A stretch of 7,653 bases of DNA from RGIG5952 sp045627605. Lineage in GTDB: Bacteria; Verrucomicrobiota; Kiritimatiellia; RFP12; JAAYLN01. Location of the stretch: NCBI GenBank assembly GCA_045627605.1, contig JAZQOA010000007.1, positions 1 through 7,653 on the forward strand, read 5' to 3'. Of this stretch, positions 1 to 5,877 are shown one piece after another (position 1 is the first letter of the stretch; each line of letters begins with the position of its first letter). The notes under the pieces are model-generated. The model did not search any database and was not told the DNA's origin. It saw only the letters and a program-made list of their open reading frames with translations. Made by a program: the position numbers and the translations under genes.

Positions 1-26
1 GCTCCAACCTCCCCGCTCCACCTTGT

Positions 27-55
27 TTGCCATTTTCCCATCTTTGTGCTAATAT
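27..55 (+). promoter_or_regulatory. Probable sigma70-type promoter of the five-gene operon
   Basis: A -35-like TTGCCA at 27-32 and a -10-like TAATAT at 50-55 are separated by exactly 17 nt. The predicted transcription start is near 61-63, giving a leader of about 35 nt before the ATG at 96. The stretch is clearly AT-richer than the coding DNA around it. The assignment is by consensus match only; if the host belongs to a group with a divergent housekeeping sigma factor, the match could be fortuitous. Confidence 0.55.
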
Positions 56-80
56 ATATTGTTTGTTTTGGCGGCTTTTG

Positions 81-86
81 AGGAGG
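81..86 (+). promoter_or_regulatory. Shine-Dalgarno site fixing the start of the receiver-PAS gene
   Basis: AGGAGG lies 9 nt upstream of the ATG at 96. It selects this start over the in-frame TTG at 27, which sits inside the predicted -35 element. Confidence 0.75.
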
Positions 87-95
87 TTCAAAGCC

Positions 96-944
96 ATGCA
101 ATCTTTTACGACAAAAACAACTGAACAGCGGGACCGCATCCTGATCGCGGACGACGCAGACATCGGGCGCAAGTTGCTCAACGGCTTGCTCCGCAAGGAA
201 TATGACGTCATCGAGGCGCGCAACGGCCTTGAAGTCGTCCAAATTCTCCGATCCGACCCCGGGCAACTCGCCTGCATTCTCCTTGACGTGATGATGCCTG
301 TGATGGACGGCATCAAGGTCATGCAGTTCATGAAGGAGAACGACCTTCTCGACAGCATCCCCGTCGTGGCGCTGACCGCGATTTCGGATGCCGACGGCAA
401 GATCGCCTGCTACGAAGCCGGCGCCCTCGACATCATCGAGAAGCCCATCGACAACAAGCTCTTCATCTACAAGGTCCGCCACATCATCAACAAGTTCCGC
501 CGCCAGCACGACATCGCCTCGCAAATCGGCAGCGGAGACCTCGACTACGTGCAGTCGGTACTTGACTCGCTGCCTTTCGCCGTATTCGTGCGCGACGCCG
601 CCACGCGGCGCATCAAGTACTGCAACGCGATCTTCCAGCAGATTCCGGGCTGCCCGGAGAATCCCGTCGGCGCCACGGTGGATTCATTCTTCCAGCCGTC
701 GATGCTGATGCCAATGGAACATGCGGCGGACGATCTTCTCGTGCGCCGGATCCAGACGCCCGCCGAGCTCGACGACCCTGTCACCGGCCAGCATTACTCC
801 GTGATTTTCAACGCCCTTCAAAATGAGAACGGCATCATCACCGACCTCATCGGCGCCATCATCAACACCACGGCAGAAGTCAATGCCCGCAGGCAGCTCG
901 AGGAACGCCTTCGCATGCTCTCCCTTGGAAAGGCCATGCCATGA
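96..944 (+). CDS. Response regulator receiver-PAS protein without an output domain
   Basis: This 282-residue protein is a two-component signalling protein. Residues about 14-133 form a receiver domain with all key residues: acidic pair D19/D20, phospho-acceptor D64 in a LLDVMMP context, T94, and K116 in EKP. Residues about 152-257 resemble a PAS sensor domain (start LDSLPFAVFVRD, strand-rich end GIITDLIGAIINTT). A short helix with an RRQLEERL motif follows, as found between PAS and histidine-kinase domains, but the protein ends there. It has no kinase, DNA-binding, GGDEF or other output domain. The ATG at 96 is chosen because of the AGGAGG site 9 nt upstream. The stop overlaps the start of the Hpt-like gene by 4 nt (ATGA), which indicates translational coupling. 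By inference it receives phosphate from a kinase encoded elsewhere and acts by protein contact. The receiver call is firm; the PAS call is moderate. Confidence 0.9.
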   Translation: MQSFTTKTTEQRDRILIADDADIGRKLLNGLLRKEYDVIEARNGLEVVQILRSDPGQLACILLDVMMPVMDGIKVMQFMKENDLLDSIPVVALTAISDADGKIACYEAGALDIIEKPIDNKLFIYKVRHIINKFRRQHDIASQIGSGDLDYVQSVLDSLPFAVFVRDAATRRIKYCNAIFQQIPGCPENPVGATVDSFFQPSMLMPMEHAADDLLVRRIQTPAELDDPVTGQHYSVIFNALQNENGIITDLIGAIINTTAEVNARRQLEERLRMLSLGKAMP

Positions 945-1261
945 AAAAGGAAGTCCTGCTTCACCTGAAGGAAATGCTTGGGCTTGAGGACGCCGAACTC
1001 GCCGAGTTCTACGACGCCTTCATGTCGTCGTTCGGCGAATGCGCGGACGCGCTCCGCAATCTGGCTTCGCCCGCCGAATTCATGGAAATCAGGCGCGTGA
1101 CGCATACGCTTTTTGGTTTTTCGCAAAACGTCGGCGCATTCGACCTCTTTGAAAAGGCGACCACGCTCAACACCTCTGCGAAGGCCGAGGACGCGGCAGG
1201 ATGCGCAACGGGCATCGACGCCGTCCTCAAACTTTACGAAGCCTACCAGGCGGAACCGTAA
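941..1261 (+). CDS. Hpt-like histidine phosphotransfer protein
   Basis: This 106-residue, apparently all-helical protein is about the usual length of a single Hpt domain. The motif around H55 (THTLFGFSQNVGA) matches the Hpt active-site pattern HxLKGxxxxxGA, with H55 as the predicted phospho-accepting histidine. The usual Lys three residues after the His is Phe (F58), which is atypical. Hpt proteins shuttle phosphate between receiver domains, so the receiver-PAS protein encoded just upstream, with overlapping stop and start codons (ATGA, 941-944), is the obvious partner. The stop codon TAA (1259-1261) shares its last A with the ATG of the next gene, so the three genes are tightly coupled. An alternative is a degenerate Hpt fold that only binds the receiver. 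Assignment is by motif and context, with good but not complete certainty. Confidence 0.75.
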   Translation: MKKEVLLHLKEMLGLEDAELAEFYDAFMSSFGECADALRNLASPAEFMEIRRVTHTLFGFSQNVGAFDLFEKATTLNTSAKAEDAAGCATGIDAVLKLYEAYQAEP

Positions 1262-2505
1262 TGCAGCTCACGAAGACAAAACTCGGACTTTCCCCCTTCG
1301 ACCAGGCGTTTGGCGGCATCTACTTCAACAAGCCAGTGCTGATCCGGGGGCGCAAGAAAAGCGGCAAATCAATTTTGTCGACGCATTTCATCTGCAAGAA
1401 CATCAAGGCTGGCGAACGCGTCATTCTCTTCACGGACAAGCGCCCGGAAGACGTCTTTCTCGACGCCAACTCGATGAACTTCGATTTCGCGCCCGCCGTC
1501 GAGGCCGAGCAGCTCATGCTCATTTCGTACCGCAACATGCACGAGGGAGGCGGCGCCTTCGACCCCTATGCGCCCCTGCCCCTGCCTGAAGCGCTCGAAG
1601 AGCTCAAGGAAACCGTCAAGCGCCTCAACATCGCCTACGTGGTTTTCGACACCGCGGTCCCCTGGCTGGCCGTTCCCTCCGTCAAGGACATGCCCGCGCA
1701 CGTCGATGAATTTGTCTCGACCCTCAACAGGCTCGGCCTTACGTCGATCTTCCTCCTGCCCCACGCCGCCTCGGAAGCCGCCAAAAGCCTTGACGAAACG
1801 CTCTCCGATCTTTGCCCGATTGTCATCGATCTCCAGACACGCGAAAACAACGAGCACATCATCCGCGTCGTGAAATACCAGGGCAACAACAAGACGCAGG
1901 TTCCCGTTGATTTTTCCGTCGAGTTGCGGCCCGGAAAGGGATTCACCTCGTCAGAACCCAGCGCGGAACTTGAGACCGGTTTCGTTGCCCCCTCCAAGTC
2001 GCTGCCGCAAAAACGCACGCTGAAGCCTCTCGTCGCCACCGATTTCACCGGAACGCCAAAGACGCAGCGCATGCCTGCGGCGCAGCCCCCCGTCCCGGCG
2101 GCTCCCGCCGCAACTTCCCAGACGCCGATGCGCAAGCACGGCGGCTTTCGCTCCGTCATCAACACGGCGAACGCCTTCGGCTCGGCCAGCCGGCCCGAAC
2201 AACCGTCCCAGGTCCTGCCGCATTCCGCCGGGACGCCTGCCGGAGCGGGCCAACCCGCCCTGTCCGTGCCTCCGCCCGTCCTCGAGCAACCCGCAAAAAC
2301 GGAAAAAGCCCCCGAAGCAAAATCATTTGAAGTTCCGGCGGCGGCGCAGCCCAAGGTGGAAGTCCCCAAGTCCACGGGAAAGAAAATTTCCTTCAGCAAC
2401 GTGATCAAGCCCTTCGGCGAAGCCCCCGTCGGCAAACGCGCCTCGCAGCAGGGCAACGACGCCTCTGGCGAGATCAAGTTTTCCGATATTTTCAAACGCC
2501 AGTAA
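1261..2505 (+). CDS. KaiC/RecA-like ATPase with long Pro/Ala-rich tail carrying repeated motifs
   Basis: This 414-residue protein has two parts. Residues 1-228 look like one RecA-fold KaiC-type domain. They contain a Walker A (G30-S37, GRKKSGKS), a Walker B strand (YVVFD, D130), a TLSD segment followed by a hydrophobic strand, and a RVVKYQGN strand near the end that resembles the KaiC-family close. At the place where KaiC has its catalytic Glu pair before (T/S)PxD, this protein reads D59-K60 before RPED, so hydrolysis may be weak or absent while ATP binding is kept. Residues 229-414 are Pro/Ala/Lys-rich, probably disordered, and contain three related short motifs: FRSVI (296), FSNVI (378) and FSDIF (407). 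The start is placed at 1261, where TAATG couples it to the Hpt gene; an upstream in-frame ATG at 1201 would overlap that gene by 60 nt. There is no signal peptide or membrane segment, so it should be cytoplasmic. It may be a nucleotide-dependent switch read or set by the phosphorelay. The fold call is fairly sure; the role is unknown. Confidence 0.8.
   Translation: MQLTKTKLGLSPFDQAFGGIYFNKPVLIRGRKKSGKSILSTHFICKNIKAGERVILFTDKRPEDVFLDANSMNFDFAPAVEAEQLMLISYRNMHEGGGAFDPYAPLPLPEALEELKETVKRLNIAYVVFDTAVPWLAVPSVKDMPAHVDEFVSTLNRLGLTSIFLLPHAASEAAKSLDETLSDLCPIVIDLQTRENNEHIIRVVKYQGNNKTQVPVDFSVELRPGKGFTSSEPSAELETGFVAPSKSLPQKRTLKPLVATDFTGTPKTQRMPAAQPPVPAAPAATSQTPMRKHGGFRSVINTANAFGSASRPEQPSQVLPHSAGTPAGAGQPALSVPPPVLEQPAKTEKAPEAKSFEVPAAAQPKVEVPKSTGKKISFSNVIKPFGEAPVGKRASQQGNDASGEIKFSDIFKRQ
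2146..2160 (+). repeat. Short protein motif copy 1 (FRSVI)
   Basis: Residues 296-300 of the KaiC-like protein, preceded by basic residues and Gly (KHGG) and followed six residues later by FG. This is the most diverged of three copies, and the repeat is at protein level only. Confidence 0.45.
2392..2406 (+). repeat. Short protein motif copy 2 (FSNVI)
   Basis: Residues 378-382, in the context GKKISFSNVIKPFG. Like copy 1 it is preceded by basic residues and followed closely by FG. Confidence 0.5.
2479..2493 (+). repeat. Short protein motif copy 3 (FSDIF), at the C-terminus
   Basis: Residues 407-411, in the context GEIKFSDIFKRQ, just before the stop codon. Its I-x-F-S spacing is the same as in copy 2. 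Its position at the extreme C-terminus suits a docking peptide. Confidence 0.5.
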
Positions 2506-2549
2506 GACTACTGAAAAACTAACGCAACGGCCCCAACCCCCACAAAGCC

Positions 2550-3416
2550 ATGTACACCCAATACTGGAACCTAAATGAATCGCCGTTTCTCAATGTCGAC
2601 GACGAGAAGCTGCTCTATCCCTCGGACCAGTTGCAGGAGGGAGTTGCGCGCCTTTTCTACCTCATCGACCAGGAACGCAACGCCGGCATGCTCACGGGGC
2701 CCTACGGCGTGGGCAAGACCTACCTGCTCTCCTGCCTCGCCCACCGCACGGCATCGAAGAAATTGCCGTTGATCCGCTTCGACGCGATTCCGGACGGCAG
2801 CCTCCCCATGGCGCGCCACATCCTCCGCTTCCTTGGCATCGCCGGCGAAACGCCAACGTTGGCGGACGCCCTGATGCTCCTTCAGCAGCGCTGCATGGAG
2901 ACCGGGAAAAACGCCCTTTCGCGCCATGTGCTCATCATCGACGAGGCCCAGTACCTCTACGACCGCGACGGACTCTACCTCATCCACTTCCTGACAAACC
3001 TGAGGGTGCACACGCCCCAGGGCGACAAGCCGCTCTTCACGATTATCCTCGCCGGCACGCCGCAGCTCATCGAGTGCATCGGCTCCTACAAGTCGCTCCA
3101 GCTCAGGATGCAGCTTTCGTGGAGCCTCGAACCGCTTTCACGCGAGCAAACGATCGAGTACGTGCAGCACCACATGCGCGCGGCCGGCGGCGACACCTGG
3201 TCGTTCTCGCTCGAGGCCCTCAACGAAATCCACCGCATCTCCGGCGGCATCCCGCGCAACATCAACAACCTCTGCGACACCTCCCTCATGCTGGGTTTCG
3301 CCGCGCAGGCAAGTTCGATCACGCCTGAAATCGTCCAACAGGCCGCAGCAGACACGGGGCTCGCCATCGTGGCGGAATCGGGGGGGGACAATTGCCCCCC
3401 GAAACAGCAAATATAG
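2550..3416 (+). CDS. ExeA/MshM-like AAA ATPase
   Basis: This 288-residue protein is an AAA ATPase of the ExeA (GspA)/MshM type. Those proteins help assemble type II secretion or type IV pilus complexes at the envelope; TniB-like transposition helpers are distant relatives. The N-terminus (YWNLNESPF, then a LYPSDQ segment) is the family signature. Walker A is G50-T57 (GPYGVGKT) and Walker B is V127-E132 (VLIIDE), followed by AQ. The strand IILAGTPQL fits sensor 1 and GGIPRNINNL fits the sensor 2/lid region. It is about the length of the ATPase part alone; the peptidoglycan-binding domain of full ExeA is absent. There is no membrane segment. It follows the KaiC-like gene after 44 nt of C-rich leader with no clear Shine-Dalgarno site. 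The last residues are encoded across a G8 tract and a hairpin, so the extreme C-terminus (SGGDNCPPKQQI) may vary. The family is certain; the complex it serves is unknown, since no pilus or secretion gene is in view. Confidence 0.9.
   Translation: MYTQYWNLNESPFLNVDDEKLLYPSDQLQEGVARLFYLIDQERNAGMLTGPYGVGKTYLLSCLAHRTASKKLPLIRFDAIPDGSLPMARHILRFLGIAGETPTLADALMLLQQRCMETGKNALSRHVLIIDEAQYLYDRDGLYLIHFLTNLRVHTPQGDKPLFTIILAGTPQLIECIGSYKSLQLRMQLSWSLEPLSREQTIEYVQHHMRAAGGDTWSFSLEALNEIHRISGGIPRNINNLCDTSLMLGFAAQASSITPEIVQQAAADTGLAIVAESGGDNCPPKQQI
3378..3402 (+). other. GC hairpin with G8 tract at the 3' end of the ExeA-like gene
   Basis: TCGGGGGG (3378-3385) pairs perfectly with CCCCCCGA (3395-3402) around a 9-nt loop. 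It lies inside the last codons of the ATPase gene, 24 nt before the next start codon. No T tract follows, so it is not a standard terminator. It could slow ribosomes or protect the upstream mRNA from 3' decay. The eight consecutive G (3380-3387) are also prone to slippage or sequencing error. Confidence 0.5.
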
Positions 3417-3425
3417 GATTGCGAC

Positions 3426-3755
3426 ATGCCAATCAAGCCAGAAACCATCGCCGCGCTCCTGGGCGTATTCTTCATCATCGCCGCCATCATCAAGGGGATC
3501 GCAGCAAGCCACCACCGCCGGAAAATGGCGAACATCAAGGCCGCTCAAGCGTCTGGCGGCACGGAGGAATCGCCCGTCCAGCTCTTCGACCCCTTCAGCG
3601 AGCAGAAAAACAACAAACCCGCCGCCCCGCAGGCACAGCCGGCGGCCGCCCCGGAAGCCAAGCCCGCGACACCAGCCGCCCCCTCCGCGCCAAAACCGGC
3701 GGCGCCACAGCCTCCCGTCCCCAAAGCTGAAAAAAGCCCATACGTCTGGGAATAG
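3426..3755 (+). CDS. Small single-pass membrane protein with Pro/Ala-rich tail
   Basis: I do not recognise this 109-residue protein. Residues about 7-27 form one hydrophobic helix (ending AAIIKGIAA), followed at once by the basic cluster HHRRK. By the positive-inside rule the short N-terminus faces out and the rest is cytoplasmic. Residues 53-57 read LFDPF. Residues about 64-101 are a Pro/Ala/Lys linker much like the tail of the KaiC-like protein two genes upstream. The protein ends in the aromatic motif SPYVWE, which stands out after such a bland linker and may be a docking peptide. The start is supported by AGGA 7 nt upstream (3415-3418) and by the 9-nt gap after the ATPase gene. A plausible job is to anchor one or both ATPases to the inner membrane. 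It is the last gene before the terminator. Confidence 0.8.
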   Translation: MPIKPETIAALLGVFFIIAAIIKGIAASHHRRKMANIKAAQASGGTEESPVQLFDPFSEQKNNKPAAPQAQPAAAPEAKPATPAAPSAPKPAAPQPPVPKAEKSPYVWE

Positions 3756-3756
3756 C

Positions 3757-3789
3757 AAAAAGGCGGCCCGTAAAAGGGTCGCCTTTTTT
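3757..3789. terminator. Bidirectional rho-independent terminator between convergent operons
   Basis: GGCGGCCC (3762-3769) pairs with GGGTCGCC (3776-3783), with one G-T wobble, around a 6-nt loop. It is flanked by A5 (3757-3761) and T6 (3784-3789), so a T tract follows the stem on either strand. It lies 1 nt after the stop of the + strand operon and 10 nt after the stop of the - strand gene. Confidence 0.9.
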
Positions 3790-3799
3790 GTTTCCGCCC

Positions 3800-5875
3800 T
3801 CAGTACAGCAGGTTGCGGAAAGCGTCGACATCGGCGTTGAGCCGCTCGACATCGGCGGGGGAGAGTTCAATTTGCCTCATCGCGCCGCCAAGGCGGAAGC
3901 CATTGACGTTTAGGACTTCGACCCCTTCCCCGCCCACGACATCGACGCCGTCGAGCGTGATGTTTTCAAATGGCTTGCCCTTGTGGGAGCGGATGTAGGA
4001 GCGTTCGCCCTGTGTGCCGTGAACGCCCGTGAAATGGATTTCGCGGACGGTGGGCTCGGTCGAACGCAGGCGGTGGATCCGCAGGAAGCTCGACGCGCAC
4101 TCGACCGAGAGGTTGGCAAAGCGAATGTTCTCGAAGTCAACGCCCCTCGACGGGAACCAGGTCGAGGAAAAGTTGATGCCGCGTTGGCAATCGCGGAAGA
4201 CGCAGTTTGAAATCGCGCAATCGTGGATGCGGCCTTCGCCGACGCCGATGCGCATTCCTTCCTGCGTCGAGGAGAGAATGCAGTTGTCAATCGTCACCCA
4301 GGCGGTTTCGGCCGGCGCATGGAGCAGGCGCTTGCCGTCCGCCCTCAGGCAAAGCGAATCGTCGGAGGTCTCAATGTCGCAGTCCGAAACGCGCACCCAG
4401 CGGCAGCAATCGATGTTGAGGCCGTCGCCGTTCATGATGTAGGGCGAGCGCGACGTGCGAATGCGGAGCCCGCGCACGTAGACATTTGCGCAGCCGTGAA
4501 GGAAGACGCTCCAGTAAGGCGAATTGACGATTTCGAGATCCTGTATGCGGATGCGATCGGACTCCACGAAGTAAACCATTTGAGCAGGACGCCACTTGAT
4601 CGCGTCCTGCGGGTTGTGGGTGCCGAAGGCATTCGCCCCGGACTTGAGACCGATCTGCGACCTGTCGAAGCCATCGGTCATGAAATAGACGCCGTTGCCC
4701 TCGATCCGACCGAAGCCTCGCAGGGTGACGTCAGTCTGCCCGATGCAAAGGAAAAGGTGCCCGCCAGACGTGTTTTCGGCCTGGCTCTTCCAGTTCTGCG
4801 GGCAAACATCCCAGGCGTTGTAGTCTTCGGGGTTTTTGCTGGCCTCGACAACGGCGCCGGCCGTGATGTTGAAATCCACCCCACCCTTCAGGAAGATGGA
4901 GCCGCAAAGGTAGCGTCCTGCTGGAAGGCGCACTTCGCCGCCGCCGGCCGCCGCGGCGGCATCGACTGCCGCCTGGATGGCCGCCGTGTCAAGGGTCGCG
5001 CCATCGCCCTTCGCGCCAAAGTCGCGGACGTTGCAGACGCCGTCCGCGCCGTGCACGGACGCCGCCTCGGTTGACTTCCTTGATTCGAGCACGATGTTGC
5101 GCACGCCTTTCGCCCATTCGAAGGCATCGAGCCAGTGGTCTGTCGTGAACCCCGTCGCGCCAATGTCGGCGGCATATTGAAGAAGTTCGGGCGAGTTGAC
5201 GCCGTAGAGGCGGACGTCAAGGCCGGAGGCGCGGACGGCATCCGCCATCTCCCGCGTAAAACCGGCTTTCAGCGCGCCAGACGCGCCGGGGCAGACATAC
5301 TTCACGCCGATTTCCCTTGCGCGGGCGATGGCCTTGCCAAGGTTCGCGACACCCTCCGCCGATTCCAGCCAGGCGCCGAGCCACAGCGTGTCGTAGCCGG
5401 GATGGCGCAATTTGAAGTCCGCAAGGGCGTTGTCGTCGAAGCTTGTCACGAGAATGTTCATCTCCGAAAGCCCGGCCTCGCGGACGGCGGTGTCGAACTT
5501 GTCCGCGAAACCCGCGCCGTAGAGCTTGATTTCGCATTGGGCAATGCCGTCGCGCGGCACGGTGGCGAGGACGTCCTCCAAGTAGGGCATGTGCACGGGG
5601 GCCGGGGTCTTCGCCAACTTGCCGATGTCAATTGCGGCGACATCTTCCGCCGTCAGTTTCGCGATGTCCCTGAAGGACTCCTCGCAGGCCACGCGCATGA
5701 GTTCGCGCTTGTCATGGACGCAGAGAATCCGACCGTTTTCCAGCAGGAAGAAGTCCGTTTCAATTTGCCTTGCGCCCGCGGCCCAGGCCGCCGTGAAACT
5801 TTCAACGGAATTTTGCGCGACACCGGCGCCGTGCAGTCCGCGGTGGGCAACCGCCCGTGAAAAAGTTTTTTCCAT
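3800..5875 (-). CDS. Fusion of a glycerophosphodiester phosphodiesterase (GDPD) domain and a GH28-like beta-helix domain
   Basis: This is a 691-residue two-domain enzyme. Residues about 5-255 are a GDPD-type TIM barrel: H11-R-G, N22-S-x-E-S-F, E39/D41, H54-D55, E115/K117 (CEIK) and a closing TTDHW (244-248) where GDPDs usually have TD(R/K/H)P. GDPDs cleave glycerophosphodiesters into glycerol 3-phosphate and an alcohol. After a linker, residues about 280-640 match the GH28 (polygalacturonase) fold: start NVRDFGAKGDG, then NSPYWSVFLHGC and many beta-helix turns. Catalytic acids D484 (NGDG for NTDG) and D505/D506 are kept. The usual GHG His site reads QEG (538-540), and the RxK site reads R565-G-I-N568, so the substrate may not be plain polygalacturonate. 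No signal peptide is visible. ATG 5875 is preferred because GAGGTG lies 5 nt upstream; GTG 5881 is part of that site. The gene follows the esterase by 2 nt and probably uses the same mRNA. Domain calls are strong; the substrate is unknown. Confidence 0.88.
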   Translation of the reverse strand: MEKTFSRAVAHRGLHGAGVAQNSVESFTAAWAAGARQIETDFFLLENGRILCVHDKRELMRVACEESFRDIAKLTAEDVAAIDIGKLAKTPAPVHMPYLEDVLATVPRDGIAQCEIKLYGAGFADKFDTAVREAGLSEMNILVTSFDDNALADFKLRHPGYDTLWLGAWLESAEGVANLGKAIARAREIGVKYVCPGASGALKAGFTREMADAVRASGLDVRLYGVNSPELLQYAADIGATGFTTDHWLDAFEWAKGVRNIVLESRKSTEAASVHGADGVCNVRDFGAKGDGATLDTAAIQAAVDAAAAAGGGEVRLPAGRYLCGSIFLKGGVDFNITAGAVVEASKNPEDYNAWDVCPQNWKSQAENTSGGHLFLCIGQTDVTLRGFGRIEGNGVYFMTDGFDRSQIGLKSGANAFGTHNPQDAIKWRPAQMVYFVESDRIRIQDLEIVNSPYWSVFLHGCANVYVRGLRIRTSRSPYIMNGDGLNIDCCRWVRVSDCDIETSDDSLCLRADGKRLLHAPAETAWVTIDNCILSSTQEGMRIGVGEGRIHDCAISNCVFRDCQRGINFSSTWFPSRGVDFENIRFANLSVECASSFLRIHRLRSTEPTVREIHFTGVHGTQGERSYIRSHKGKPFENITLDGVDVVGGEGVEVLNVNGFRLGGAMRQIELSPADVERLNADVDAFRNLLY

Positions 5876-5877
5876 TG

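Larger units (their letters stand above)
1945..2502 (+). other. Low-complexity, probably disordered tail of the KaiC-like protein
   Basis: Residues 229-414 are dominated by Pro, Ala, Lys, Ser and Gln and lack regular hydrophobic patterning. The exceptions are three islands of the form F-[RS]-[SND]-[VI]-[IF], two of them within the last 37 residues. This composition suits a flexible linker or scaffold that binds partners through short linear motifs. Confidence 0.65.

Noticed and set aside
27..95. In-frame upstream TTG start extending the receiver-PAS protein by 23 residues
   Set aside because: The TTG lies within the predicted -35 element and has no ribosome site, and the extra residues are unlike a receiver N-terminus. 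ATG 96 has AGGAGG at good spacing.
1201..1260. Upstream ATG giving a 20-residue longer KaiC-like protein
   Set aside because: It would overlap the Hpt gene by 60 nt in another frame, and the extra residues read as an out-of-frame shadow of it. The TAATG junction at 1261 is the natural coupled start.
1635..2495. 286-codon - strand frame opposite the KaiC-like tail
   Set aside because: It is a shadow of the Pro/Ala-rich coding region and has no recognisable motif or ribosome site.
3378..3402. G8/C6 hairpin read as an intrinsic terminator within the operon
   Set aside because: No T tract follows the stem, and a Shine-Dalgarno site and start codon follow within 24 nt. The true terminator is at 3757-3789.
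3620..3725. Repetitive Pro/Ala codons as a possible DNA tandem repeat
   Set aside because: There is no fixed repeat unit. The pattern is amino-acid composition of a linker, not a DNA-level repeat or CRISPR-like array.
4223..5860. Long + strand open frames (4223-5074 and 5135-5860) opposite the GDPD-GH28 gene
   Set aside because: They are antisense shadows produced by high GC at third codon positions. Their products show no domain pattern, whereas the - strand protein has clear catalytic motifs.
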